Shown here piece by piece: positions 27,545-36,113 of a stretch of 39,868 bases of DNA. Below the pieces are notes generated by a model. The model saw nothing but the letters and a program-made list of their open reading frames with translations, made no database searches and was not told where the DNA came from. Positions within the stretch are counted from its first letter, which is position 1. The number at the start of each line of letters is the position of its first letter. The DNA is from an uncultured bacterium (GTDB lineage Bacteria > Bacteroidota > Ignavibacteria > Kapaibacteriales > UBA2268), in the NCBI GenBank assembly GCA_937875295.1, contig CALLXS010000040.1, positions 1 through 39,868 on the forward strand. The letters are read 5' to 3'. Position numbers and translations under genes: made by a program.

Positions 27545-28039
27545 ATGAGCAAAGTAATTTATAAATTAGGTGATGATATTTCTACTGATATTATCTATCC
27601 TGGTAGATTTATGGCAACTGTTTTACCGACAGAAACTCCTCAATTCGCTTTTGTTGATGAAAAAGAATTAAACAAAATGCTTGTAAATAATGAGTTTGAA
27701 GACGGTAGCGTAATTTTAGCAAACAAAAATTTCGGATGCGGATCGTCTCGCGAACAAGCTGTTTCAACTCTAAAAGGCTATAATATTTCAATTATTGCTA
27801 AGAACTTCGCAAGAATATTTTTGCAAAATAGTGTTAATTTAGGTTTAAATACAATACAATGCCCAGATATTGAAGCTAATTTAGGCGATGATTTAGAAAT
27901 AAAAGAAAATGAAGTAATTAATAAAACTACCGGAAAATCTTATAAAATAATTCCGCTACACTCAGCTCGTCAAGCTATTGTCGATGCTGGCGGATTAATT
28001 CCATACACAAGAAAAAAATTACTTGAAAGAAATAAGTAA
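27545..28039 (+). CDS. leuD: 3-isopropylmalate dehydratase small subunit (type 2 LeuD)
   Basis: A 164-residue swivel-domain subunit that pairs with LeuC. Characteristic motifs are GDDISTDIIYPGRF near the start and NFGCGSSREQA at about 60-70, followed by IIAKNFARIFLQNSVNLGL. The substrate-recognition loop directly after the PG motif reads RFMATV; in related enzymes this loop separates isopropylmalate from homoaconitate substrates, and the sequence here fits neither textbook form clearly. A GAAAGG ribosome binding site lies upstream. A strong terminator follows at 28074. Confidence 0.9.
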   Translation: MSKVIYKLGDDISTDIIYPGRFMATVLPTETPQFAFVDEKELNKMLVNNEFEDGSVILANKNFGCGSSREQAVSTLKGYNISIIAKNFARIFLQNSVNLGLNTIQCPDIEANLGDDLEIKENEVINKTTGKSYKIIPLHSARQAIVDAGGLIPYTRKKLLERNK

Positions 28040-28073
28040 TAATAATTCTTTTCATTAATATAATATTCTTATT

Positions 28074-28111
28074 AAATAATCAGCTATATCATTTTATAGC
28101 TGATTATTTTT
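28074..28111 (+). terminator. Intrinsic terminator of leuCD
   Basis: A perfect 14-bp stem (28074-28087 with 28096-28109), an 8-base loop and a T-run, 34 bases after the leuD stop. Confidence 0.88.
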
Positions 28112-28368
28112 ATAAAATCTATAGCACTATAATTACTGATATATATTAGTTCACCTAAACCCATTTCAATATTTTATGAGCTTTTGCACAATAAATAGCG
28201 ATACTCACGGCATTCCAGCAAGATAATATATTTTAAAATTAAAAAAGGAAATGAAATTATATCTAAAAACGTCATTATAAATTAACTTATACTTTTAGTT
28301 GAGTTCAATAAAAACAAAAAATAACTTAAAGGTATAACAAAACAACTTGTTATGTACTTTTTAATAAA
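28112..28368. other. Intergenic stretch without recognisable gene
   Basis: About 257 bases between the leuCD terminator and the structured element at 28369. It is AT-rich, with one less AT-rich patch near 28195-28220. No coding frame of useful length, tRNA or known riboswitch is visible. It could be the body of a small RNA ended by the terminator at 28378-28408. Confidence 0.4.
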
Positions 28369-28432
28369 TCGGATATTAGCCCATTGCTATAACGTAATGG
28401 GCTTTTTCTTGAATAATACTTGTAATATCCGA
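28369..28432 (+). other. Nested inverted repeat containing a terminator-type hairpin
   Basis: A 10-bp outer stem (tcggatatta at 28369-28378 with taatatccga at 28423-28432) encloses an 8-bp hairpin (agcccatt 28378-28385 with aatgggct 28396-28403) followed by a T-run. Base 28378 is shared by both stems. The inner hairpin has the form of a Rho-independent terminator, yet no gene precedes it on the plus strand. It may end an unannotated small RNA or be a leader element of recN, which starts 73 bases downstream. Confidence 0.55.
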
Positions 28433-28505
28433 CCTATTTGAAATCCAATATGTTGAATAAATAACTTATATGTTTACGTAAATTTATAGATAATTTGAAT
28501 TTTCC

Positions 28506-30167
28506 GTGCTAAAATCACTATACATAAAAAATTATGCTTTAATTGATGAGCTTTTCCTCGAATTTAATAATGGATTGAATATCATTACAGGCGAAACAGG
28601 AGCAGGCAAATCCATCATAGTAGATGCCTTTATTACTGCTCTCGGTGAGAGAGCATCTGTAAATTTAATCCGCAATAATCAGAAAAAAGCAATTATAGAA
28701 GTTATTTTTGATTCAAACGAATTAATTATTGATGGATACCCTGATATTAACAACTTACTCTCTGAGCAAAATGAATTAATTATCCGCAGAGAAATAAATA
28801 TTAATGGTAATAGTAGATGTTTTTTAAATGATACCCCTGTGCAATTAAATTCTCTTAAAGAATTAGGAAATAGATTAGTTGATTTCCACGGACAGCACCA
28901 ACACCAGCTTTTATTGCATTCATCTTATCATTTGAAAGCTCTTGATTCTACTATCGATTTTGGGGATAAACTAAAAGTATATCAAGATACATTCAAAATA
29001 TATAAAAATAGTTTAAAAGAACTCGACCTCCTTAAATCAAAAGCAAATGAATTAAATATTAGGACCGACCATTATTCATTCGAACTCAAAGAAATTGAGA
29101 AAATTAATCCACAAATTAACGAATTTGAAGAAATAGAAGATAGCTTAAAGAAAATAGAAAATTCAGAAACAATTTTTAATCTTTGCAATAATCTAATCCA
29201 AATATTAAGCGAATCCGAAAGTTCCATTATTAGTAATTTTAGTGTAGCTACGAAACTTATTGAAAATTTAAAATCATACGACTCTGCTTTTATTGATTTT
29301 TATAATGAAAGCAAAACTATGCAAATTGCACTTGTAGAAATTTCACGATTTGTTAATAATTATATGTCTAATTTTAAATTAGATGAAAACACTGTAAATA
29401 ATTTAAAAGAACGTTACCTTGAATTAAATGGATTGAAAAAGAAATATGGTAATTATAGTGAAATTTTTAATAGAATTCAATTTCTACAAGATGAATTAAA
29501 TTCTATCTCTAACTATGATGAAAAAGTACATAGTTTAGAAAATGAAATTGAGAAAATGCGATTATTATTAATCGATAAAGCTAAAGAAATTTCTGAAATT
29601 AGACATAAACATTCTAAAATATTTTCTGAAAATTTGATTGAAAAATTAAAATATTTAGGAATGGAACATTCAAAATTTGATATTTATTTTCACAAAAATA
29701 AAAATAATGAGTTAAATGAGAACGGAATTGATAACATTGATTTCCTAATATCAACTAATAAAGGAGAAAATCTAAAGCAATTAAAAGAAGTAGCTTCAGG
29801 TGGTGAAATATCGCGAATAATGCTTGCAATAAAATATATTATCTCTGAATATCAAGAAATGCCAATCCTCGTTTTTGATGAAATCGATATTGGAATAAGT
29901 GGAAAAATTGGGCAAAAAACTGGTCTTTTAATGAAAGAGCTATCAAAGAAACATCAAATTATTGCTATCACTCACCTCCCTCAAATTGCTGCTCTCGGAG
30001 ACATTAATTTTAATGTTCAAAAAATAACTTCTGATAACGGTACAGTTACTAAAATTGAAGTTCTAAATAAAAAAGAAAAAATCAATGTAATTGCTCAAAT
30101 GCTAAGCGGAGAAAACATTACTGATTCAGCACTCGAAAATGCTGAAGATCTTATAAATTCGAAATAA
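28506..30167 (+). CDS. recN: DNA repair protein RecN
   Basis: SMC-like ATPase that acts in double-strand-break repair. At 553 residues it has the normal length. The N-terminal LKSLYIKNYALIDELFLEFNNGLNIITGETGAGKS has Walker A at residues 29-36. A central coiled coil runs about 150-380, and the C-terminal half carries the signature EVASGGEISRIMLAIK, Walker B PILVFDEIDIGISG near 455, and IAITHLPQIAALGD. The start is GTG at 28506, which gives the standard RecN N-terminus; there is no strong ribosome binding site. It stands alone between the leuCD terminator region and convergent azlD. Confidence 0.96.
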   Translation: MLKSLYIKNYALIDELFLEFNNGLNIITGETGAGKSIIVDAFITALGERASVNLIRNNQKKAIIEVIFDSNELIIDGYPDINNLLSEQNELIIRREININGNSRCFLNDTPVQLNSLKELGNRLVDFHGQHQHQLLLHSSYHLKALDSTIDFGDKLKVYQDTFKIYKNSLKELDLLKSKANELNIRTDHYSFELKEIEKINPQINEFEEIEDSLKKIENSETIFNLCNNLIQILSESESSIISNFSVATKLIENLKSYDSAFIDFYNESKTMQIALVEISRFVNNYMSNFKLDENTVNNLKERYLELNGLKKKYGNYSEIFNRIQFLQDELNSISNYDEKVHSLENEIEKMRLLLIDKAKEISEIRHKHSKIFSENLIEKLKYLGMEHSKFDIYFHKNKNNELNENGIDNIDFLISTNKGENLKQLKEVASGGEISRIMLAIKYIISEYQEMPILVFDEIDIGISGKIGQKTGLLMKELSKKHQIIAITHLPQIAALGDINFNVQKITSDNGTVTKIEVLNKKEKINVIAQMLSGENITDSALENAEDLINSK

Positions 30168-30228
30168 ATTGATTTAAATTTAAATAGTATTTAACTTTAA
30201 AATTTTGTTGTTTATTTTTCAAAAATAT

Positions 30229-30555
30229 TTAAGCAAAAAAAGTCATAACTATGTATTCCGTGCAAATTGCAGCAAAAACGGCAGAAAGAGCTACTACTAC
30301 TAAATCTTTTTCTTTCCATGATAATAATAGAGCTACAATGGTCGCTACTATTCCAGAAGCTAAACTATTTGTTGAAAATAAAATATCTGGGAATGTCATC
30401 GCAGCTAACACGCAAAATGGGATATAATACAAAAAATCTTGTATCCATCTATTTTTGAGTTTTTTATTAAAAATTGCAATAGGTAAGACTCTTATCAAAT
30501 AAGTAGTAAGAGCCATTACTAAAATCATAAATCCAGCATTTGAAAAAGTTATCAT
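30229..30555 (-). CDS. azlD: AzlD family branched-chain amino acid exporter subunit
   Basis: A 108-residue membrane protein with about four hydrophobic segments, the usual size of AzlD. Family marks are an N-terminal TYLIRVLPIAIF and the central FLYYIPFCVLAAMTFPDILF. It works with AzlC as a two-subunit exporter of branched-chain amino acids or analogues. The gene overlaps the end of azlC by four bases (ATGA), so translation is coupled. Confidence 0.92.
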   Translation of the reverse strand: MITFSNAGFMILVMALTTYLIRVLPIAIFNKKLKNRWIQDFLYYIPFCVLAAMTFPDILFSTNSLASGIVATIVALLLSWKEKDLVVVALSAVFAAICTEYIVMTFFA

Positions 30556-31376
30556 ACTGCTTCCTCCTGCTCTTTTTCTTCATGGCGAGATATTTTAAAA
30601 AATGTAGCGCAAATAGCTGCTCCTAATATTGCCGAAATAATAATACTCCAACCGCCACCATTTTGTGATACAATATTTAAATATGGAATGTACTTTAAAG
30701 CAATGCTTATGCTTGATGCAATTAAAATGGCATAAAAAACCTTATGGCTATGTTTCGCAGGTGGTAAAATAATTGCAATAAACATACAATATAAGGCTAC
30801 TCCCATTGATACTTGAACAATTGTTGGCAATAAATAAGAAGCGAAAGCTCCTAATACTGTACCCAATGTCCAGCCAATTATTGGTAATGTCATCAAACCA
30901 GTATAAAATGAAAATATAACGTCCTCGCCTTCCATAGCAGATAAAGCAAATATTTCATCGGTTACACCAAAAGCAACAATACACCTTTTGTATAGTGGCA
31001 TATTTGGATGAAGTTTTTGAGTCAAAGATAAACTCATCAAAAAATATCTTAAATTGATAATCAATGTCGTCATTGACAATTCGACTGCTGAAGCTCCAGC
31101 CCCAATCAACCTAATTCCAGCGAATTGACCAGTAGAAGCAAGGTTTGTTAGTGATATTATTACAGCTACCCACGGGTCAAAACCCATTTGTACTGCAACT
31201 AATCCGAAAGTAAAAGATACTGGAATATAACCCAATCCAATAGCTTTCCCCATCATTAGACCGCGTTTATATTCTTTGATTGAGCCATTTCTTTCCCATT
31301 TTTGGACTGTCTCTTTTGGGTAAGCAATGACATTTTCAAGGTTTTGCGAAAGCAATCCTCTTATATTAAAATCCAT
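30552..31376 (-). CDS. azlC: AzlC family branched-chain amino acid exporter large subunit
   Basis: Inner-membrane permease subunit with about seven transmembrane helices. Motifs include GYIPVSFTFGLVAVQMGFDPWVAVIISLTN, AGIRLIGAGASAVELSMTTLIINLRYFLMS, and GVTDEIFALS, as in AzlC/YgaZ. At 274 residues it is longer than the roughly 230-residue norm because of a hydrophilic N-terminal extension of about 40 residues (LSQNLENVIAYPKETVQKWERNG) that is probably cytoplasmic. No regulator gene is adjacent; leuCD lies on the other side of recN, giving a loose link to branched-chain amino acid metabolism. Confidence 0.93.
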   Translation of the reverse strand: MDFNIRGLLSQNLENVIAYPKETVQKWERNGSIKEYKRGLMMGKAIGLGYIPVSFTFGLVAVQMGFDPWVAVIISLTNLASTGQFAGIRLIGAGASAVELSMTTLIINLRYFLMSLSLTQKLHPNMPLYKRCIVAFGVTDEIFALSAMEGEDVIFSFYTGLMTLPIIGWTLGTVLGAFASYLLPTIVQVSMGVALYCMFIAIILPPAKHSHKVFYAILIASSISIALKYIPYLNIVSQNGGGWSIIISAILGAAICATFFKISRHEEKEQEEAV

Positions 31377-31543
31377 AAAAATAATTTTTTATAATTAGGA
31401 GATAAATTATTTAATAATTTAATATTAATTAGGAAATATTTTTATTTAATTTGCTTAAATTTTTGGTTTTTTAGTGCTAATAGTCTTAATAAAATATGAT
31501 GTTCTATCCGATTATTTTTGGAGTAAAGCAGAAACCAATACAA

Positions 31544-32746
31544 TTAATTATTATCTACCAATTCAAGCAGTTTGTCTAAGTCTTTATTTATTAATTCCCA
31601 AGAATGAGTTTGTACAATGAGTTCTCTTGCATTTTTGGATAATTTGTCAGACAATTCTTTATTATCCATTACTTCAAGTGCAAGTTTAGCTAATTCTACA
31701 TCTGTCTCGCCTAACATTATGCTTTCTCGGTGAATACCATTTATCCCTTGGTTACCGATTTTCGTTGTTATTACTGGGACTCCGCAAGACATTGCTTCTA
31801 ATAATTTATTTTGGATTCCCGTTCCCCCTTTATGAGGATGGATGAAAGCAATAGCAGACTGCAAATATGGTAAAAATGACTTAACATTTTGATGAAATTC
31901 AACTTTCTCAGAAGCAAATTTAAGAACTTCGCGAGAAGGAGAAGCTCCTACTACTAATAATTTAACATTAGGATATTTTTTCCAAATTAATGGCATTATA
32001 TTATTTACGATTTTCTCCACCATTAAATAATTTGCCCATAGACTTAGTTTTCCTGTAAAAATTATATGTTTTTTCTCAATTTCAGGATTTGGAACAAAAT
32101 AGTCGGTTTCTGTACCATTTGTGAGAAGATAATATTTTCCATCAGGAGCATATTTTTTTAGTTCATCAATATCATCATTAGTAACTAAAGTCACATAATT
32201 GAAATATTTTACTGTCTTTGGTTCAAATCTTTGCAAAGCTTTATGATCATAATATCGCACCATTTTTTGAAGTAAAGTAGTGGATTCTTTATATGACCTC
32301 TGCTGATATAAGATTCTACAATCTTCTGCGATTAATATTTTTTTCAAGTCTTTTCGGTCTTTTAGATAATCTGCTGTTCTTAAGAAAAATGATATTCCTA
32401 GATCATATTTATTTTTGCTTAGCAAATCGTCTACTACTTTTTGAAAAGATTTTTGTTTATAATAGTAAATTTCTAAAGGATAATTTGGTGGATTATTAAA
32501 AATTGAATGCAATCCGGCTTTAACAGGTTTAAGAGGAACAATATGTAACTCTACTCCCAAATCTTCGATAACTTTTTTCCATTCATTATTAAACTCTTTA
32601 CCTTGGAAAAATGTTACTAATGTAACTTTATTATTTTTCGCTAAATGTTTAATTAAATGAAATGATTTAATTCTATCCCCGCCATGCAGTGGATATGGGA
32701 ATCTACAGGTTAAGAATAATATATTTTTCTTTTCTTGACCGGGCAT
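31544..32746 (-). CDS. GT4-like glycosyltransferase (TIGR03087-type sugar transferase)
   Basis: A 400-residue GT-B fold glycosyltransferase, probably cytosolic or membrane-associated, transferring a sugar from a nucleotide donor during glycan or exopolysaccharide assembly. The N-terminal LFLTCRFPYPLHGGDRIKSFHLIKHLAKNNKVTLVTF matches the family described as PEP-CTERM/EpsH1-associated sugar transferases. The donor-binding region has IIFTGKLSLWANYLMVEKI, AIAFIHPHKGGTGIQNKLLEAMSCGVPVITTKIG near 300-335, and the C-terminal HSWELI. No other glycan genes are adjacent and no PEP-CTERM protein is seen. It follows hprK by 93 bases and has its own TAnnTTTG box. Confidence 0.88.
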   Translation of the reverse strand: MPGQEKKNILFLTCRFPYPLHGGDRIKSFHLIKHLAKNNKVTLVTFFQGKEFNNEWKKVIEDLGVELHIVPLKPVKAGLHSIFNNPPNYPLEIYYYKQKSFQKVVDDLLSKNKYDLGISFFLRTADYLKDRKDLKKILIAEDCRILYQQRSYKESTTLLQKMVRYYDHKALQRFEPKTVKYFNYVTLVTNDDIDELKKYAPDGKYYLLTNGTETDYFVPNPEIEKKHIIFTGKLSLWANYLMVEKIVNNIMPLIWKKYPNVKLLVVGASPSREVLKFASEKVEFHQNVKSFLPYLQSAIAFIHPHKGGTGIQNKLLEAMSCGVPVITTKIGNQGINGIHRESIMLGETDVELAKLALEVMDNKELSDKLSKNARELIVQTHSWELINKDLDKLLELVDNN

Positions 32747-32797
32747 TATATAATTTTTATAATATAGGTTATCAATTAAAATAAACTTTTAAGATTA

Positions 32798-32805
32798 CAA
32801 AAATA
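32798..32805 (-). promoter_or_regulatory. TATTTTTG box, -7 element candidate of the glycosyltransferase gene
   Basis: On the minus strand this is an exact TAnnTTTG match 51 bases before the ATG at 32746, inside the 93-base gap after hprK. Confidence 0.35.
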
Positions 32806-32839
32806 GTTTATTTTTTTGTATTAACCGAATAATATTTTA

Positions 32840-33859
32840 TTATTCTCTATCAAATCTAAACCAATTTACTGCTCTTTTTTCTTTAGAAGGCATTATACCC
32901 GCTTTATTTATGTCAATTTCAGATTTTATTTTGTTAGTTAATTCTTTAGCTGCGTTATAACCATAAGTTCTCAGCAAGTAATTAATGGCAATTGTTTCGG
33001 CTATCACTGTAATATTTTTTCCAGGGAATATTGGTAATTTCACTGTTGATACTTCCACTCCCAATATTTGACTACTTTCTTCTTCTAATCCTACTCTTTG
33101 GTATTCTTCACCTTTCTTCCAGTCCATAAGTTCCACAATTATTTCTAATCTTTTTTGATATCTAATAGATCTTATTCCGAACATTTGCCTAATATCAATT
33201 ATTCCTAATCCTCTAATTTCCATAAAATGTTGTACTAAGCTTGTACCTGTTCCCATTAAAATTGATTCATTTTTTTTGCTTAGCATTACTACATCGTCAG
33301 CAACTAATCTATGCCCTCTTTCCACAAGATCCAGAGCGATTTCGCTTTTTCCTATTCCACTCCTGCCGACAAATAGTAATCCTACACCAAATACATCTAA
33401 AAAAGATCCATGCATAACCACTTGACTTGCAAATTGATCATCAAAAAATTCGATTAAAAATAAATTTAATCTGCTATAATCTAAACTACTACTGAGCACT
33501 GCTACGTTATTTTGATTAGCAATTTTGATAAAATCTTTATCAGGAATAAGTCCATCCGAGAAAATAAAGCAAGGACTTTGCAAAGACAATAAATATTTAT
33601 AACGATTTTTTTTTACTTCCTTGCTTAAAGTATCAATATAAAATGCTTCTGTATTTCCGATAATTTGAATGCAATCGTAATCATAAAATCCCTCATAACC
33701 ACTTAGAGCAAGTTGAGGTCGATTTAATTGCTTAGTTTTTATTTTATTGTTGAGGGTTGAGTCGTTAGTTAATAATTCGAAAGTAATCGGTGATTTCAGC
33801 AAATCGCTTACATAAATACTTTCAATATTAATTATATTTAAATTACTAAAATCAGACAT
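32840..33859 (-). CDS. hprK: HPr kinase/phosphorylase
   Basis: Bifunctional enzyme that phosphorylates or dephosphorylates Ser46 of the phosphocarrier HPr. At 339 residues it has normal length. The N-terminal sensor-like domain spans about 1-135. The C-terminal P-loop kinase has MHGSFLDVFGVGLLFVG, Walker A GRSGIGKS (165-172), RGHRLVADDV with Asp188/Asp189, and the HprK signature MEIRGLGIIDI. Its ATG overlaps the rodZ stop by one base (TAATG), so the two are translationally coupled. No ptsH, ptsI or EII genes are in the window. Confidence 0.96.
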   Translation of the reverse strand: MSDFSNLNIINIESIYVSDLLKSPITFELLTNDSTLNNKIKTKQLNRPQLALSGYEGFYDYDCIQIIGNTEAFYIDTLSKEVKKNRYKYLLSLQSPCFIFSDGLIPDKDFIKIANQNNVAVLSSSLDYSRLNLFLIEFFDDQFASQVVMHGSFLDVFGVGLLFVGRSGIGKSEIALDLVERGHRLVADDVVMLSKKNESILMGTGTSLVQHFMEIRGLGIIDIRQMFGIRSIRYQKRLEIIVELMDWKKGEEYQRVGLEEESSQILGVEVSTVKLPIFPGKNITVIAETIAINYLLRTYGYNAAKELTNKIKSEIDINKAGIMPSKEKRAVNWFRFDRE

Positions 33860-34746
33860 TAATTTACTACTGATGGTGATAAAATATAAGGTGTTTCTTT
33901 TTTCTTTTCTTTTACTTGTTTCTTAATTCTCCGTGTTTTCACCGTGGAGTCAGAATACACCGAAGTTGGACTAATAATATCTGTCCTAGTAATTTTTACA
34001 TTTCTTACTGCATTTCCCTGACTACTTAATTTAGGTAATATATTTCCATTTCGATATATTTCTAAGCTTGATGCTTTATCGCTTGATATTGTAAAATATT
34101 CCCAAGCTTTCATTTCTAAAGTATTTCCCGGATAAAGCACAGTTTGTTTATTTGATACTCCATCGTTTGAGAGCCTAAGCCAAACAGTATCTTTTGATAA
34201 GATTCTTAAGTTCATGCTATCAGTAGGTTCAATTTTGCTTTTCTCTATTAATGATTCATCAGCAATTACTTGAGTAGATTCATTATTAGCTGGGATATTC
34301 TCAACGTCAATTTTATCTTTTTTATTGAAAAATGCAAAATATAAAATTATTAATACCGCAAATAGTATTACTCCATATAATATATACATCATAGCAGACG
34401 TTTTATTAAAGAAATCTCGTCTTTTTTTCTTTGGAGCAAAGATCTCATCATAATTTATATTATTTTCTTTAGTTGAAATTCTCTTGGTCGATTCGTTAGC
34501 TAAAATGTCTTTTTCGCTTTTAGGATAAATCTCATCTAATACAGTGCTTATATTTTCATCTAAATCCATAAATTTCATATAATCACTAATAAAAGCTCTC
34601 ATATATACGGCAGGAAGAATATGATAATTACCATCTTCGATTGCTTGTAATATATGCATTCGGATCTTTGTCTGCTGATTGACATCATCAAGGGAGAGAC
34701 CTTTTTTAATCCTAATATTTTTTAATATGGAGCCTATTTCACTCAT
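33859..34746 (-). CDS. rodZ: RodZ-like cytoskeletal/HTH transmembrane protein
   Basis: A 295-residue single-pass membrane protein with the RodZ layout. A cytoplasmic helix-turn-helix domain covers about 1-70 (GSILKNIRIKKGLSLDDVNQQTKIRMHILQAIEDG, then VYMRAFISDYMKFMDLD). A basic linker precedes one transmembrane helix at about 118-140. A periplasmic DUF4115-type beta domain covers about 175-265 (LRILSKDTVWLRLSNDG, VLYPGNTLEMKAWEYFTI). RodZ links MreB to the cell-wall elongation machinery. It is the first gene before hprK and is divergent from the DUF2279 gene across about 120 bases. Confidence 0.9.
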   Translation of the reverse strand: MSEIGSILKNIRIKKGLSLDDVNQQTKIRMHILQAIEDGNYHILPAVYMRAFISDYMKFMDLDENISTVLDEIYPKSEKDILANESTKRISTKENNINYDEIFAPKKKRRDFFNKTSAMMYILYGVILFAVLIILYFAFFNKKDKIDVENIPANNESTQVIADESLIEKSKIEPTDSMNLRILSKDTVWLRLSNDGVSNKQTVLYPGNTLEMKAWEYFTISSDKASSLEIYRNGNILPKLSSQGNAVRNVKITRTDIISPTSVYSDSTVKTRRIKKQVKEKKKETPYILSPSVVN

Positions 34747-34866
34747 TTTATTAATATTATAAATAATGTAATATTCATTTCTATTTTTTTTCTTATTTTT
34801 ACATTTTAAAAATCATCTTTATTAATTATTTACTGATTTTTCAATTTATTTAAATCTATTTTAAAA

Positions 34867-36048
34867 GTGAAAAAAAATATTCTCTTTATCATATTATTTA
34901 CTATAATAAATTGTGCCAATTTATTTTCTTCATTAAATATAAATTTAACTAGTAAAGAAACGAATTATTTGCAATCTAATTATATTTTCAATTCAGTTAT
35001 TCCAATAAACAATGACTTTATCGATATTACTTTAAATCAAGCAGAAAATTCATTTTTTTCATTAAATAATTTAGATTTAAATAAGATTGATAAAAATGAT
35101 TCAGAAATAAAAATAGAAACCGATTCTATACACTCAATACATTTATTTCAATCGGAATTTATGTATGCAGATAATCCACTATATACTATCACAGGTGAAT
35201 TACCACTAAGAGAGACTAAAATTAAGCCATTAAATATGGGAATAATTGGAGCAGTCTATGCAACAGCATTTGTCCTTCAGCATAAAATTCAAATGAATAC
35301 AATCTGGAAGGAACAAACTGACTTTAAAATCCAAGAAGATGGTAATTATGCTCTTTATGTTGATAAAGTAGGGCATTTCTATGGAACTTGGGTAATGAGT
35401 CATTTCTTGAGAGAAACTTTTCTATGGACAGGTTTTAACTATAAAACTTCATATTGGCTCGGAGCAGTTGCAGGATTAGCATATTCTACTTATGTCGAGG
35501 TTTTAGATGGATATGGCAAAAACTGGGGTTTTAGTCCTTCAGATTTTTACTTTGATATGCTTGGAACTTCATTTTCAATAGCTCAGTATTATATCCCTGT
35601 ACTGCAAAATTTCACACCAAAATTTTCTTACATACCTTCGACTTGGTTCGGAGAAAGAGAACGAATACCATCTGAAATTATGATTGATGATTATTCATCA
35701 CAAGTATTTTGGTTGTCAATAAATGTCAATAATTTGCTTGGAGCTAATTTAAAAAAATATTGGCCTTCTTGGTTGCAATTAAGTATCGGATATACCGCAA
35801 GAAATCTATGTGATCCTGACTACCCGGAATTTAATAAATACCAATATGATTATAATGGAGTTAATGTCAAGGGAGATCCAAAGTATATTTTAGCCCTTGA
35901 TGTCGATTTTGTTAAATTATTGCCCGGAGATGGAAAGTTTTGGAATTGGATAAAGCAATCTTTAAATGTTTTGAAATTCCCATCACCAGCAATTGAATTT
36001 TCTAAAAATCGCACTAAATTTTATCTTTTATATCCATTTAACTTTTAA
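34867..36048 (+). CDS. DUF2279 (YfiM-like) envelope protein
   Basis: A 393-residue protein with a signal peptide (MKKNILFIILFTIINCANLFSS) from a GTG start at 34867. No in-frame ATG would preserve the signal. After an Asn/Ser-rich linker to about residue 115, the DUF2279 domain shows ALYVDKVGHFYGTWVMSHFLRET, LGAVAGLAYSTYVEVLDGYGKNWGFSPSDFYFDMLGTSF, and a C-terminal beta-rich part (SIGYTARNL, YILALDVDFVKLLPG) ending in aromatic YPFNF. The last residue Phe and beta-strands suggest an outer-membrane or surface location. The conserved DK-H and SDFYFDMLG motifs are family-typical; function unknown. Confidence 0.85.
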   Translation: MKKNILFIILFTIINCANLFSSLNINLTSKETNYLQSNYIFNSVIPINNDFIDITLNQAENSFFSLNNLDLNKIDKNDSEIKIETDSIHSIHLFQSEFMYADNPLYTITGELPLRETKIKPLNMGIIGAVYATAFVLQHKIQMNTIWKEQTDFKIQEDGNYALYVDKVGHFYGTWVMSHFLRETFLWTGFNYKTSYWLGAVAGLAYSTYVEVLDGYGKNWGFSPSDFYFDMLGTSFSIAQYYIPVLQNFTPKFSYIPSTWFGERERIPSEIMIDDYSSQVFWLSINVNNLLGANLKKYWPSWLQLSIGYTARNLCDPDYPEFNKYQYDYNGVNVKGDPKYILALDVDFVKLLPGDGKFWNWIKQSLNVLKFPSPAIEFSKNRTKFYLLYPFNF

Positions 36049-36085
36049 AACAAATCCCATTCATAATTAATGAATAGGATTTGTT
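36049..36085. terminator. Imperfect hairpin between convergent DUF2279 and lpdA genes
   Basis: A 9-bp stem (36049-36057 with 36077-36085) is extended after one mismatch by six more pairs (attcat with atgaat). It starts right after the DUF2279 stop. T-runs are weak on both sides. Confidence 0.5.
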
Positions 36086-36113
36086 GATAATCTTAATTAT
36101 GTTTTATGAGGAT

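Noticed and set aside
28251..28280. Ten-codon ORF (MKLYLKTSL) as a possible leader peptide
   Set aside because: The purine-rich site is only one or two bases from the ATG, there is no regulatory codon run, and no coupled hairpin follows directly.
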